The position numbers were made by a program, and so were the translations under genes. Shown piece after piece: positions 9,271-18,878 of a stretch of 64,000 nt of DNA (positions are counted from its first letter, which is position 1; every line of letters starts with the position of its first letter). The stretch is from Tautonia marina (lineage in GTDB: Bacteria > Planctomycetota > Planctomycetia > Isosphaerales > Isosphaeraceae): contig NZ_WEZF01000006.1 of NCBI RefSeq assembly GCF_009177065.1, positions 124,001 to 188,000 on the forward strand, in the 5' to 3' direction. The notes under the pieces were generated by a model. That model was not told the DNA's origin and made no database searches. It saw nothing but the letters and a program-made list of their open reading frames with translations.

Positions 9271-9783
9271 ATGTCAGCGAATTTCTACACGGTCCGCGTC
9301 ACCAAGGACGACCTTGTCTTCAGCGCCGGGCACTTCATCACCTTCAACGGCGATGTCTGCGAACGCATCCACGGCCACAACTGGCGCGTGGCGGTCGAGG
9401 TTGATGGACCGCTCGACGACAACCATTACGTCTTCGACTTCATCGCGCTCCGCGATCTGACGAAGGCCCTCGTCCTCGAACTCGATCACCGCATGCTCCT
9501 GCCCGACCGCAGCCCCTTCATTACCGTCTCCGACGACGGGCCGAACCTTGTCTGCCGTTACCGAGATCGGTACTGGAGCTTCCCCCGCGACGAGTGCGTC
9601 TTGCTGCCCGTCCCCAACACCACCACCGAACTGATTGCCGATTATCTCGGCCGACGCCTCCGCGACGCCCTGACCAACCGAGGTCTCACCCTTCCGCTTG
9701 CCATGCGCGTCTCGGTCGAGGAAAACTTCGGCCAGTGGGCCACCGCTCGATGGAGTCGTCCTGACGCATCAGCGATCTTCTGA
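9271..9783 (+). CDS. 6-pyruvoyltetrahydropterin synthase-like protein
   Basis: Predicted 170-aa protein of the PTPS/QueD family. It retains the putative zinc ligands H in SAGHF and the two His of HGHNW. A Cys sits four residues before that motif (DVCERIHGHNW), in the place of the catalytic Cys. The C-terminus has SVEENFGQWATARW, with the conserved E of the E-x-x-x-x-x-A/W tail. It closes the C1 block, so a pterin precursor step for methanopterin is the natural inference; queuosine precursor synthesis is the alternative. The gene is convergent with the minus-strand permease that ends at 9828. Confidence 0.88.
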   Translation: MSANFYTVRVTKDDLVFSAGHFITFNGDVCERIHGHNWRVAVEVDGPLDDNHYVFDFIALRDLTKALVLELDHRMLLPDRSPFITVSDDGPNLVCRYRDRYWSFPRDECVLLPVPNTTTELIADYLGRRLRDALTNRGLTLPLAMRVSVEENFGQWATARWSRPDASAIF

Positions 9784-9827
9784 GGAAATTTGACTCGATG
9801 CATTCAGCGAATCAGGTTTTTTGACGT

Positions 9828-11726
9828 TCACGTTCCAGAGGTCAAAGAGTCCTTGTTTGAAGAAACGCTCGCCGGAGAACCCGAAACGACATTCAACCGC
9901 GGATTCCCCGAGGCGTTGCGTTCCTCCTCCTCCCAGTGATCACCGAGTCCTTCGGTGGCGTCGTCCATGCGACCCAGGCAACGGTTGAACGACTGCATGG
10001 TGGCCAGCAGCAAGACCACGGTCAGGCCAAGGTACGCAACGGTCCAGAACAGAACCCAGAAGGTTTGACTGGCGAACGCTCGTGGGGGACCTTCGTCCGC
10101 GATCAGGGCATTGTACACACCGACGCCAAAGAAAGGACTTGCCGCCGCGATCCCGAGCGTCACATTTTGTGCCCAGTCTGCAAACAGCAACATGGCGAAA
10201 AATGGCCAACCAATCGAAACGGAAACATAAATTCCGGTGGTCAGGCCCACCGCCTTCCCCATTCGAGACGTCCAGGTGGCCAGCGCCAGGCCCAGGCTGG
10301 TGATGGCCGCCCCGTAGGCCAGAATCAACGCGGCCAGCAATGCTACCGCCCCGAACCGCCCGGAGGAGGTCGATTGGGCCAGGGCGACACCGATTGGCAA
10401 AATCAATAGCGGTGGGACCGATCGGAATGCTCCTCGCCACTTTCCCCAGACAATCGAACGGGTTGACATGGGGGTCGCCATCAAGACATCTAGGCTCCCT
10501 CGCTGCCGCTCCTCCGAAAGGCTCGTTGCCGCCGAGACGCTCAGCAATAACAATCCCAGCGGCACCTGCACCACATTCACGAAGACCCCCAGCCCCATGC
10601 CCCAGGTCTGTCCCGATAAGGCCAGTTGAATCGCATAAATGCTGAACCCACCACAAAAGAGAATGTAAATTCCCCACGAGATGAGGTCCATTCGAGTCGG
10701 TTGTTTTCGCTGACACTCGCGCCAGTACACCGGATTCTGATCGAGCGATGGGGAGGGCCAAAGACTCCGAAGCTTCCTCGAAACTCCCGCCGTTCCCGGC
10801 GCCACCCGCGCAAACCGATCCGACTCGATTGCCCCGGCCAGGCGTGCTCGAAGCGACCGTCGCCGTTCGCGCCCTCGTTCCACCTTGCCGAGCTGCCCGA
10901 CCACCACCGATCGAATTCGCCAGATCGACACGCCGATCAAGCTTGCAGACACCGTCAGCCCCAGGCACAGGAACGCCAGGTTCGTTTGAAATGTCACTGG
11001 ACGCATCATCGGCATCGGTTCAACTGCGGAGAGCACCAGAAACACCGGGTTGAATCGGAGCAATTCGTGAAACAGGGTGAGTTGCGACCCTCTCCAGTTC
11101 CTCGGGAGCAGTTCAAACAGGCCCAGGCTGATCGGCGCGGCCAGGAGATACAGAATTCCGAACACATACGCCATCATCAAAACTTCATGCGTTTTTTTTC
11201 CCCAGATCGACAGCGTCAGCGCGAGCGAGCAGCCGAAGATCGCCACCGCCAAGATCACCAGCAACGAACCAATCAGGCCCACCGGGTCGATCCCGCCGAA
11301 CAGGGTTCCGATCGCCAGCACCGGAGCCGCGCAAAGGATCAATCCCAGCACCGGGACGAGTCGCGCCCCGAGCTTCCCCAGCACAATCTCCGTGTTCGAC
11401 AGATCGGTCGCAAACAAGAGCGTCAGGTTGCCTCGCGCCTTGTCCAGACAGATCGACCCGGCGGTCGCGGCCGGTGCCGACAGTCCCACCAGGCCCAGCA
11501 ACAGCATCGAGGTCGTTCCGAAAAACGCCTGCCCCACCTGGGCCTGATGCCGGATCGACATCTGCCCCGACGCCCTCCAGCTCGGGTTCGACTCGAACCA
11601 GACCAGCGTCATCGCCGCCAGTAAGAACAGGACCGTCAGGGACCGCATCGCATACGCCTGCCAGCGCCGCGAGGTCATCAACCACTCAAACGCGAAGACC
11701 GGCCCCAATCCGACACGACCCGCCAT
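9828..11726 (-). CDS. Large ABC-2-type membrane permease
   Basis: Predicted 632-aa polytopic protein with about 12 hydrophobic segments. Features of ABC-2 family permeases include VFAFEWLMTSRRWQAYAMRS at the N-terminus and SICLDKARGNLTLLFATDLS plus EERQRGSLDVLMATPMS, the paired elements that follow the first helices of each half. This suggests two fused permease halves. A cognate ATPase is not adjacent. ATG 11726 was chosen because GGGAGG lies about 10 nt upstream; an earlier ATG at 11762 is possible. A hydrophilic C-terminal tail contains YNALIADEGPPRA-type loops. The substrate is unknown. Confidence 0.88.
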   Translation of the reverse strand: MAGRVGLGPVFAFEWLMTSRRWQAYAMRSLTVLFLLAAMTLVWFESNPSWRASGQMSIRHQAQVGQAFFGTTSMLLLGLVGLSAPAATAGSICLDKARGNLTLLFATDLSNTEIVLGKLGARLVPVLGLILCAAPVLAIGTLFGGIDPVGLIGSLLVILAVAIFGCSLALTLSIWGKKTHEVLMMAYVFGILYLLAAPISLGLFELLPRNWRGSQLTLFHELLRFNPVFLVLSAVEPMPMMRPVTFQTNLAFLCLGLTVSASLIGVSIWRIRSVVVGQLGKVERGRERRRSLRARLAGAIESDRFARVAPGTAGVSRKLRSLWPSPSLDQNPVYWRECQRKQPTRMDLISWGIYILFCGGFSIYAIQLALSGQTWGMGLGVFVNVVQVPLGLLLLSVSAATSLSEERQRGSLDVLMATPMSTRSIVWGKWRGAFRSVPPLLILPIGVALAQSTSSGRFGAVALLAALILAYGAAITSLGLALATWTSRMGKAVGLTTGIYVSVSIGWPFFAMLLFADWAQNVTLGIAAASPFFGVGVYNALIADEGPPRAFASQTFWVLFWTVAYLGLTVVLLLATMQSFNRCLGRMDDATEGLGDHWEEEERNASGNPRLNVVSGSPASVSSNKDSLTSGT

Positions 11727-11976
11727 GATCCGGCCTCCCTCCCGATCCCAGGTGCCGAGCATCCCCTCGTCAACTCATTCGAACGCGCTGCCTGAATCTT
11801 AACTGGGTTCCGACGAGTGTCCTAGATTGCTTCCCGCGGAATCATCGCGCCACGAACCGCCGGCCTGCTCCTGCAACACCTTCTCCGCTTCAAGGGTGGG
11901 TTTCGATTGGGGTCTTGTCCGATTCTCGTTAAGTCCGGCGGATCGACCCGCTTCCGCAGTTTATCAGAACGATTAC

Positions 11977-13608
11977 TCACATGGATTTCCATGATTGCCG
12001 AAGTGTGGCCACGGCCAGTCCTCCAATTCCTGCATAAAGCCCCAGCAAAACCAGGCCGACACTGCTGATTCGGCTGTCGACGCCAAAGTGCATCTGGCCC
12101 CAGAGGAAGACGGTCAGCGATTCCATGCCCGCGGGTGTCACCAGGTTGGTAATCGGCAGCTCTCCCATGCCCAGCACGAAGGCCACAAGCCAGGCTCCCG
12201 CGATGCCCCGTCGCGTCATCGGAACGGCCACCCGCCAGACCCGGCCCCACGGTCGCAACCCATCCACCTCGGCCGATTCCAGGAAGGCCGCTGGCACCCC
12301 TCGAACGGCCGGCCAGAGCACCAGAACCGCGAACGGGACCGTCCGCATCAAGGAGCCAAGAATCACAATCAAGGGTGTATCATAGATGATCGGAACTTCC
12401 AGGTAAGCAAGCTTCAACGCCATTCCTGCGACCGGCCCCGGGAGCGCGAGCAGCAGGGCCAGAAGGGTCACGATCGCCACGCGCCAGGCCCCTCGGCTCC
12501 GCAATTGCCACGCCAGGGCCCAGGCCAGCATCACACTCAGCGTTGCCCCCAATGCGGCGACGACTCCGGTCTGGACGACCGGTTCATGCACCTCGGCCAT
12601 GGCGTAGGCAAGCGATTCGGTGAGTCCGTCCACCGACCATCCGGGAGCGATCCCTCGGGCGGCGTCTCCCCCAATCCGTCCCGCTCGCCAGACCATCGCC
12701 GTCAGTGGGGGGCCGAATAATGCGACCGTGACTCCCCAGACAAGGCCCCCCAACGGCCACCGCCAACGCCCCAGTGACCAGACCGTTCCGGTCCGCTTCC
12801 TTGTCGGCAGGCGCAAGGATTCAAACCGTTCCGTCAATCTTGATGCCACAAGCAGGGCAGCCATCAAGACGAGCGTCGGTGGAACCGCCACCAGCGCAAC
12901 CGCCCAGGGGGGACGACCGAGCCCGTACTGCACGTAGGCTTCCTCGGCATAGGTCCGCACCAGCATCAGGTCGGTGACCGTCATGTCGCCGCTCGTCACG
13001 ACCGCGACCAGAAGCCCGGCCCCGGCAATCGCCGCGGCAGAGCGCCTGAGCGTTACTCCCAGCGCCACTCGAACGAGCGACATGTCGAGCCGGGCCGATT
13101 CTTCAAGTTCCGGCTCAACCTCCTTCACCCCGATCCCGGTCAGCAAGACCACCCACGGCACCCCCGCGGCCGCATGAACAAAGGCGGCGCCAGTCCAACC
13201 TTCCAGCAAGGGATCCGTTCCAAACGCCTGTTGATATCCCGCATTTCCAAATCCGCCGATCCATCCTGCCGCGTACAAAGGCATCGGCACGAAAACGGCC
13301 AGGGCCATCATCCCAAGCACCGCAGCGCGGCCCGGAAGGTCCGTTCGGCACAGGAGCAGGGCCATCGGGACACCCAACACGAGCGATCCCAGCACCGCCC
13401 CCCCCACCACCCGCGCCGTCTCAACCGCGGGGCCGGCCACCAGCCCCGCCTCTCGACCAAATGCCGAGGCATCAATCAACCCTGATGAGGTGGAGGTTCC
13501 CGCGTTTCCTTCGAGGGTGTACAGGATCGTGGCCACCATCGGCCAGACCACCACCAACCCCAGGGCCGCCCCGGCTGCGATTCGACCTGTCCCGGCGGCA
13601 CCGATCAC
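11977..13608 (-). CDS. FbpB-like ABC transporter double permease
   Basis: Predicted 543-aa protein with about 12 membrane spans and two copies of the EAA-type cytoplasmic loop: LEESARLDMSLVRVAL near the middle and LESAEVDGLRPWGRVWRVAV near the C-terminus. This is the layout of fused inner-membrane components for iron(III), thiamine or phosphonate-type uptake. The GTG start at 13608 overlaps the stop of the upstream epimerase-like gene as GTGA. The ORF could extend upstream, but that would overlap the neighbour by over 60 nt. The matching ATPase and binding protein are not visible nearby, so the substrate stays open. Confidence 0.88.
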   Translation of the reverse strand: MIGAAGTGRIAAGAALGLVVVWPMVATILYTLEGNAGTSTSSGLIDASAFGREAGLVAGPAVETARVVGGAVLGSLVLGVPMALLLCRTDLPGRAAVLGMMALAVFVPMPLYAAGWIGGFGNAGYQQAFGTDPLLEGWTGAAFVHAAAGVPWVVLLTGIGVKEVEPELEESARLDMSLVRVALGVTLRRSAAAIAGAGLLVAVVTSGDMTVTDLMLVRTYAEEAYVQYGLGRPPWAVALVAVPPTLVLMAALLVASRLTERFESLRLPTRKRTGTVWSLGRWRWPLGGLVWGVTVALFGPPLTAMVWRAGRIGGDAARGIAPGWSVDGLTESLAYAMAEVHEPVVQTGVVAALGATLSVMLAWALAWQLRSRGAWRVAIVTLLALLLALPGPVAGMALKLAYLEVPIIYDTPLIVILGSLMRTVPFAVLVLWPAVRGVPAAFLESAEVDGLRPWGRVWRVAVPMTRRGIAGAWLVAFVLGMGELPITNLVTPAGMESLTVFLWGQMHFGVDSRISSVGLVLLGLYAGIGGLAVATLRQSWKSM

Positions 13609-14429
13609 GCCCGGAGCCCCGCCTCGCGCATCAACAGACTCGTCGAGTCGTACGCCTCCCGAACCCATTCAAGAATCTTATCGGGCTCGGGCGAGTACTC
13701 CAGCTCGATCGAGATGGTCGCATCAGGAATGTTCAACTGCTTGATGGCATTCAGGTAGCCCGCGAACTCGACCACCCCCCGACCGGGCGGCAGGTCTCCG
13801 TGGACCTTGCCGTCACAATCCGAGATGTGGACGTGGGCAACCCGTCCGGCCAGTTCGACGATCTTCTCCGGGGGCTCTCCCGAGAGGACCAGGTGGGAGA
13901 TATCCAGATTTGCCTTCACGGCCGGGTGATCCACCTCATCCAGGAAACGGACCATGCCGGTGATGTCTCGCACCAGTGAAAGCTCGAACGGTTCCAGCTC
14001 CAGCGCGATCTCCAGGTCGAGGTCCTCGGCATACTCTCCCAGGGCCCTCACATTCTGCACCCCGGTGGCCCACTGTTCCTCGGGGGGAATAACCTGTTTC
14101 TGCCAGATGTACTCCCCAAGCACGAGCAACAGATTTCGTGCCTCAAACTCATAAGCCATATCCAGATATTTTCGACATCGATCGATGTGAAAGCGTTGCA
14201 CGCTTGGGTTGAAGTCGATCAGGCCGACCGCCACGCACGGCACGCTGACAATCGGCAGGTTGAGCTTGTCGCAGGCGTCCTTGATCAGTTTGCGTTCTCG
14301 CACGTCGATATCGAGGGGATCGGCGAAGATGTCGATGCAATCGAACCCGATCTCCTTGGTCTTCTGGATGCCGAAGGCCGTTTCCCGACCGGCCTGGGCC
14401 CAGGCGGAGTTGATCAACCCAAGGTTCAT
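13605..14429 (-). CDS. Sugar phosphate isomerase/epimerase-like TIM barrel protein
   Basis: Predicted 274-aa protein of the AP-endonuclease-2 / xylose-isomerase-like TIM-barrel superfamily. Metal-ligand-type motifs occur in order: FDCIDIFADPLD, LEIALELEPFE, VKANLDISHLVLSG, VAHVHISDCDGKVHGDLPPGRG, and ISIELEYSP. These usually bind Zn or Mn and support sugar isomerisation or epimerisation. ATG 14429 has GGGGAGGA about 6 nt upstream. Its stop overlaps the start of the downstream ABC permease, so the pair is probably co-expressed, perhaps for uptake and conversion of a sugar-like compound. Confidence 0.88.
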   Translation of the reverse strand: MNLGLINSAWAQAGRETAFGIQKTKEIGFDCIDIFADPLDIDVRERKLIKDACDKLNLPIVSVPCVAVGLIDFNPSVQRFHIDRCRKYLDMAYEFEARNLLLVLGEYIWQKQVIPPEEQWATGVQNVRALGEYAEDLDLEIALELEPFELSLVRDITGMVRFLDEVDHPAVKANLDISHLVLSGEPPEKIVELAGRVAHVHISDCDGKVHGDLPPGRGVVEFAGYLNAIKQLNIPDATISIELEYSPEPDKILEWVREAYDSTSLLMREAGLRA

Positions 14430-14716
14430 GACCGTCCTCCCCGTCTCTAACGCTGCGGTTCCAACCAGTGCAAACGGATCACGAACACGAATCGGCGAGC
14501 GACGATCCCTCGTGACGGCCTGCGACACCATTCCATCGTGCCTGGCTTCGAGCGTCTGGTCTAGCCCTCGCTCCGGCCGAGATCGTACCCAACCTGACGA
14601 GACCGTTGCGTTCCGTCCGGCCGTGCGGAATACTCACTCCGAGAGACACCAACGAGCCGCCTCGAGTCGGTCGTTCTTCGTCGTTCTCCCACGCGATTGC
14701 CGGAGGTTCCCTCACG

Positions 14717-15466
14717 ATGAGACGAGGTCCGCGACTTCGACGACTGACACTGCTGGCGCTCGTTCTCTTCCTCACGCTTTCGTGTCGAAAGCCAGCACCA
14801 GTGCCTGCGATACCACCGAATCCTCCGGATGTTCCTCAGGACGAGATCGAGCCTCAACCCCCTGACGACGCAGAGGATCTCGGCCCACCCGACGATCCGG
14901 ATGAGCCTGAACCTGATCAAGAGAACCCCGAGCCGCTCACGCTTGATCAGATCGATCTGGAAAATCGCTCAGTCGACGAACTGTTCGAGCTGGTGCCCCG
15001 CCTCGACGCTCTCGAAGACCAGCGGGTCGTTCTCGAAACCGTGGTCCGCCGTCAGCCCGATCATCGCCCGGCGCTGGTCAGGCTCATGGAGGTTCTGCAA
15101 ACAATGGGGGTCGACCTCGCGATTCAGGAGGGACGACGCGAGGAGAGTTTTTCGTTTCTGAACCGATCCGCCGCGGTTGCTCGCATGCTGCTGGAACATG
15201 ATACGCCGCCAAATGAAAAAGAGAAAAATTACATCGGCATTACATTGTACAATGAGGCGTGCAATCTTTCGCTTGTAGGGAGCGAGGATCAGGCAATCGA
15301 TTCGCTTCGCCAGGCGCTCGAACTGGGATTCAGTGATCCGATCATCTGGGATGATCCGGAACTGGATGCTCTCCGTGATCGAGAAGATTTCGCGCAACTT
15401 CTCGAACAGTACCGAGATCAGCTCACCCCTTCAGACACCGATGGCAGTGACGAGTCGTCCCCTTGA
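14717..15466 (+). CDS. Lipoprotein with TPR-like C-terminal region
   Basis: Predicted 249-aa lipoprotein. A basic n-region (MRRGPRLRRL) and hydrophobic core end at the lipobox LTLSC near residue 22. A long Pro/Asp/Glu-rich linker (about residues 25-75) follows, then a helical region with ALVRLMEVLQTMG and TLYNEACNLSLVGSEDQAID, which looks like tetratricopeptide repeats. ATG 14717 lies about 11 nt after GGAGG. The protein would be anchored to a membrane by its lipid. Function unknown. Confidence 0.78.
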   Translation: MRRGPRLRRLTLLALVLFLTLSCRKPAPVPAIPPNPPDVPQDEIEPQPPDDAEDLGPPDDPDEPEPDQENPEPLTLDQIDLENRSVDELFELVPRLDALEDQRVVLETVVRRQPDHRPALVRLMEVLQTMGVDLAIQEGRREESFSFLNRSAAVARMLLEHDTPPNEKEKNYIGITLYNEACNLSLVGSEDQAIDSLRQALELGFSDPIIWDDPELDALRDREDFAQLLEQYRDQLTPSDTDGSDESSP

Positions 15467-15514
15467 GCTTCCGCCCGCGGGAGGAAGACAGCTCGAAGCG
15501 GAGTGCCCTGAGCC

Positions 15515-16336
15515 TTAGCGAACCTCAACGGTCGAATGAAATCCGGCCGGCATCGGCAGGCGTTCCAGTCCTCGACGCAGGGCCAGACGTTGCCAGGGAC
15601 GAGCCGCCTCGGCTCGGATGTGGACCCGAGGACCGACAATCAGCAATTCGACCGAATTGAGTCGATCGGCTTCGCGTTCAATGATCATGTGTTCGAGCTT
15701 TTGTTTCAAAAATTCCGGTGCGGTCGGGTCGCTCGGGTCGAGATTCAACGGCGGGGCGGCCGGTTCCGGGGGGCTTGGGGATGGTGAGGCCGAGCGACCG
15801 ACCAGGCGGTCCAACAACCCCGTGAGCAGTCCCGGACGTTCCTGATCGATTGAGGGCGATCGTTGAGCCCCCCGATCCCGACCGAATCGCTCATTCCCCC
15901 GGAATCGTTCCCGACCGGTGGAGCCTTGGTCCGGTCCCGGCGGCAGGAACGGATTGCGGCTCGTGAATTCCTTTGGCTCGGTGTCGATCGGCGGCGCGAT
16001 TGTGGTCGCAAGCGGTGCCAGGGCTTCCGTGTTAAGACGGTCCGTAGCGGAGACACTCAGGGGGGGCTGGACCCGGATTTCCTCAGGAGAAACCACGGAC
16101 GTCCTCATCTCCGGTCGATCGAGGTTCCCCTGGAAACCCGATCCGGGCCCTGCTGGGTCAGGGGAAGCCGGGTGAGGCATCGGTGGAAACGGGATCGGCG
16201 GAGCCGGATGATACTCGCCGGCGATCACCTCGGACGGAGGTTGCACGACCAGTCCCGCGACCTCCTGGGCGGTCGCGGTGGTCCGAAACCCAAGCAGGAG
16301 CATCGAGATGCTTGTGACCATTGACCATCGGCGCAT
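15515..16336 (-). CDS. Hypothetical secreted protein with Pro-rich linker
   Basis: Predicted 273-aa protein. ATG 16336 follows AAGGTGA by about 7 nt, and MRRWSMVTSISMLLLGFRT forms a signal peptide. A Pro-rich low-complexity stretch then spans about residues 40-180. The C-terminal ~60 residues are more structured: FLKQKLEHMIIEREADRLNS, LLIVGPRVHIRAEA and LPMPAGFHSTVEVR. The alternating strand pattern resembles a small BON-like or secretin-associated fold, but this is a guess. It is divergent from the SDR gene at 16547. Confidence 0.68.
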   Translation of the reverse strand: MRRWSMVTSISMLLLGFRTTATAQEVAGLVVQPPSEVIAGEYHPAPPIPFPPMPHPASPDPAGPGSGFQGNLDRPEMRTSVVSPEEIRVQPPLSVSATDRLNTEALAPLATTIAPPIDTEPKEFTSRNPFLPPGPDQGSTGRERFRGNERFGRDRGAQRSPSIDQERPGLLTGLLDRLVGRSASPSPSPPEPAAPPLNLDPSDPTAPEFLKQKLEHMIIEREADRLNSVELLIVGPRVHIRAEAARPWQRLALRRGLERLPMPAGFHSTVEVR

Positions 16337-16546
16337 GACCGTCACCTTGCGACAATTCGATCCGATCAACGGGGCCTTCCGATCACCCTCTGTTCTCTGG
16401 TCGGCTGGCGGGATGGGTTCCGGAGAGGGTGGTTGAAGGGGGCTGTCCTCTTGAGAATCGGTTGCATGGGTTGTGAGGGTCGCATTCGTTGATCCGAGAG
16501 ATCGGTCAAGCATCTTGGGAAACGCAATCGTCGGAGTCGACCCCTC

Positions 16547-17314
16547 GTGAAACGGAATCGTGCCCGATCGGCCATTGTTACCGGAGCGTCCAGCGGGATC
16601 GGTGCCGCGATGGCGCGGCAACTGGCGAACCAGGGGGTCCGCGTGGGACTGACCGCCCGGCGGGTGGACCTCCTGGAGGAACTCGCGGCGTCGATCCGAA
16701 GCGCCGGGGGAGTGGCGGCCGTTGCTCCGGCCGACGCGGCCGATCGGCAGGCCACGTCCGAGGCCATCGCCCAGCTTGAGCAGGAACTCGGCCCGATTGA
16801 TCTGTTGATCGCCAACGCGGGAATCGGTCGCAGCTCGCCGAGCGTCGGCTTCTCGGCCGAGGTGGTCGAGGAGATCTTCCGCGTCAATCTGCTCGGGGCA
16901 GCAGTGGCCATTGAAGCCGTCTTGCCGGGGATGCTCGATCGAAGGCGAGGTCAGATTGTCGGCATCAGCAGCCTGGCGGGATTCCGGGGGTTGCCCGGAT
17001 CGAGTGCCTATTGCGCCAGCAAGGCGGCCCTTTCGACCCTCCTCGAAGGGCTTCGACCCGATCTCACGCGGCAAGGGGTCCTGGTGACGATCGTGCATCC
17101 CGGCTTTGTGCGGACACCCATGACCGAGCAATCGCGTCATGTGCAACCGTGGATGATGGACGCCGATCGCGCCGCCGCGATCATCCTCAACGGCATTGCC
17201 AGGGGCCGGCGCCGGGTTGATTTTCCCGCGCCGACCCTGGCCTTGATGCGGTTGGTCCGACTCTTGCCCGCGCCGATCTTCGATCGGCTTGCCGCTCACA
17301 TTCTCTCGCCATAA
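16547..17314 (+). CDS. Short-chain dehydrogenase/reductase
   Basis: Predicted 255-aa NAD(P)-dependent SDR enzyme. The nucleotide-binding glycine motif TGASSGIG is at residues 12-19, NAG follows in LIANAGIG, and the catalytic pair appears as Y155-x-x-x-K159 (AYCASKAAL) preceded by the ISSLAG Ser. It starts with GTG at 16547; no ATG lies near it and the Rossmann fold begins at once. The substrate cannot be inferred. It is transcribed divergently from the preceding secreted protein and converges on the small lipoprotein gene ending at 17412. Confidence 0.93.
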   Translation: MKRNRARSAIVTGASSGIGAAMARQLANQGVRVGLTARRVDLLEELAASIRSAGGVAAVAPADAADRQATSEAIAQLEQELGPIDLLIANAGIGRSSPSVGFSAEVVEEIFRVNLLGAAVAIEAVLPGMLDRRRGQIVGISSLAGFRGLPGSSAYCASKAALSTLLEGLRPDLTRQGVLVTIVHPGFVRTPMTEQSRHVQPWMMDADRAAAIILNGIARGRRRVDFPAPTLALMRLVRLLPAPIFDRLAAHILSP

Positions 17315-17411
17315 GGTCGCGGTGGTCGGTTCAGGAACCGAGTCGACGAGTTCCATCTCGCCACGATCGGATCGAGCCGACGACCCCCGACAAGGCGAGT
17401 CGACCCCGGGC

Positions 17412-17744
17412 TCAGAACCCGGGTGGACAGCCGACGATGATCTGACGGATCTCGCCGAAGATTCCGACCGGAACCCCGATGAACGCGGCAGACGCCAAGC
17501 GGTGAGCCGGATTCGGCTTGGCCGTTTGGTAGTATTCGACGGGTTTGCGTAGCAAGGGGTGTCGATCGACAAAGGTCGCTCGACTGGGTTGGCCTAGCAT
17601 GGGGTCGCTCAATGCCGGGTCGATTGACACGAGGGAAGGGTCCATCGCTACCGATTGGTTGCGGATGAATTCCTTGCGATGACATCCCGTGGTCAAGGTC
17701 GCCAGCAGGGCAAAGAGCACGACCCATCTCGCTCGTGTCGACAT
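17412..17744 (-). CDS. Small lipoprotein
   Basis: Predicted 110-aa lipoprotein with MSTRARWVVLFALLATLTTGC at the N-terminus and the lipobox LTTGC at about residue 21. The ATG at 17744 follows GGAGG by 9 nt. The mature part has SLVSIDPALSDPMLGQPSR and a hydrophobic stretch near the C-terminus (LASAAFIGVPVGIFGE). The function is not recognisable. Convergent with the SDR gene across a 97-nt gap. Confidence 0.72.
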   Translation of the reverse strand: MSTRARWVVLFALLATLTTGCHRKEFIRNQSVAMDPSLVSIDPALSDPMLGQPSRATFVDRHPLLRKPVEYYQTAKPNPAHRLASAAFIGVPVGIFGEIRQIIVGCPPGF

Positions 17745-17927
17745 GGGATCCTTCCTCCTTCGGGCGCAAGCTTGTGGGGCAATCGCTCGATTGCCAGACA
17801 CGCCGCCCGACGAAGTCTGACACCCGAAGGAGGAGAAATCCAATCGGCGAGGCCCCCTGAGACGGGCGGACCTGCGGCTCACCATGATCGTAAGGGTTGG
17901 TCGGGCGGAACCCGAAGACACGTTGGT

Positions 17928-18878
17928 TTATAACGATCCACCGTTCCCTTCGACCAGAAGGATCGTCCAGAACGGGCGGCCGTCCTCGGCGTTTGCATAG
18001 CCGATCCCCACGCGATCGAAGGGGCCGAGCAGGTTCCGCCGCTGCTGAGCTGACTCGGTCATCGCGTCGAGGACCTCCTTCGGGCCGGGATTGCCCGAGG
18101 CAACACTCTGGGCGAGGCGGCGATACGAGACCCCTGCCTCCCGGACCCGATCGGCAATCGAGGGGCCGGGAGGCTTCAGGGAACCGGCCTTCGCCATCGC
18201 CTGGGAATACGCCCGGGCGATCCGTTGAAGCTTCGGGTTCGGAGCAAGCGGAGGGAGCTGTTCGTTCAATCGGAGGGTGTTGATTTGCTTCAGGAGTGCG
18301 TCGGCGGCCTCGTCGGGATTGCGCTGAGGGATGGGGGTGGCGAAGACGACGCACCAGTAGGGTCGGCCGTTGGGGTCTTCCTCGCGGGCGGCGCCCAGTT
18401 CCTCGAACTCGCCGAGGATGTTCCGCCGATGTCCGGAACTGTCCATCCAGCCGGTCATCACCTCCTCGGCCGTTTCCTGACCGGCGGCGACATTCTCACC
18501 GACCGACTGATACGGGTATCCGACCTGCTTGACGCGATCGGCCGGGGTCGAGCCATCGACGCCTCGATGGCGGACCTTGCCCAGTTCGATCATGCCGGCG
18601 ACCTGATCCCGAGCGGCCTGGCTCAGCGTTGGAGAGAAGGAGAGGGGAGGCAGGTCGCGCTCGCTTCGGATCGCGTTGTGACGTGACAGGAGGTCGCGGA
18701 TCACGCGGTCGGGCGGGTCCGGATCATCGAGGGCGATCGGAACCACCGGGGGATGATCCGGGATCGGTCGGAGCGGTTTCGATCCCTGGCAACCGGGCAG
18801 CGCAAGGACCCACGGCAGGGCCAGCAGGGCCAGTTGGGCCTTGAATCGCGGAATCACCGACTGACGCGAAGGGGGCAT
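17928..18878 (-). CDS. Lipoprotein with two CAP (SCP/PR-1) domains
   Basis: Predicted 316-aa lipoprotein. A signal ending in ALPGC near residue 29 is followed by two CAP-like domains. The first, about residues 55-180, has LLSRHNAIRSERDLPPLSFS, VGENVAAGQ and SGHRRNILGEFEELGAA. The second, about residues 190-310, has LLKQINTLRLNEQLPPLAPN, LAQSVASGN and QQRRNLLGPFDRVGIGY. CAP proteins are extracellular and bind lipids or act in unclear ways. The second copy has weaker motifs and lacks the central His/Glu pattern. ATG 18878 sits about 10 nt after GGAGG. Confidence 0.88.
   Translation of the reverse strand: MPPSRQSVIPRFKAQLALLALPWVLALPGCQGSKPLRPIPDHPPVVPIALDDPDPPDRVIRDLLSRHNAIRSERDLPPLSFSPTLSQAARDQVAGMIELGKVRHRGVDGSTPADRVKQVGYPYQSVGENVAAGQETAEEVMTGWMDSSGHRRNILGEFEELGAAREEDPNGRPYWCVVFATPIPQRNPDEAADALLKQINTLRLNEQLPPLAPNPKLQRIARAYSQAMAKAGSLKPPGPSIADRVREAGVSYRRLAQSVASGNPGPKEVLDAMTESAQQRRNLLGPFDRVGIGYANAEDGRPFWTILLVEGNGGSL

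Noticed and set aside
12820-12845. tRNA T-arm-like sequence
   Set aside because: Resembles GGTTTGAATCC on the minus strand but lies in a permease coding region and has no cloverleaf.
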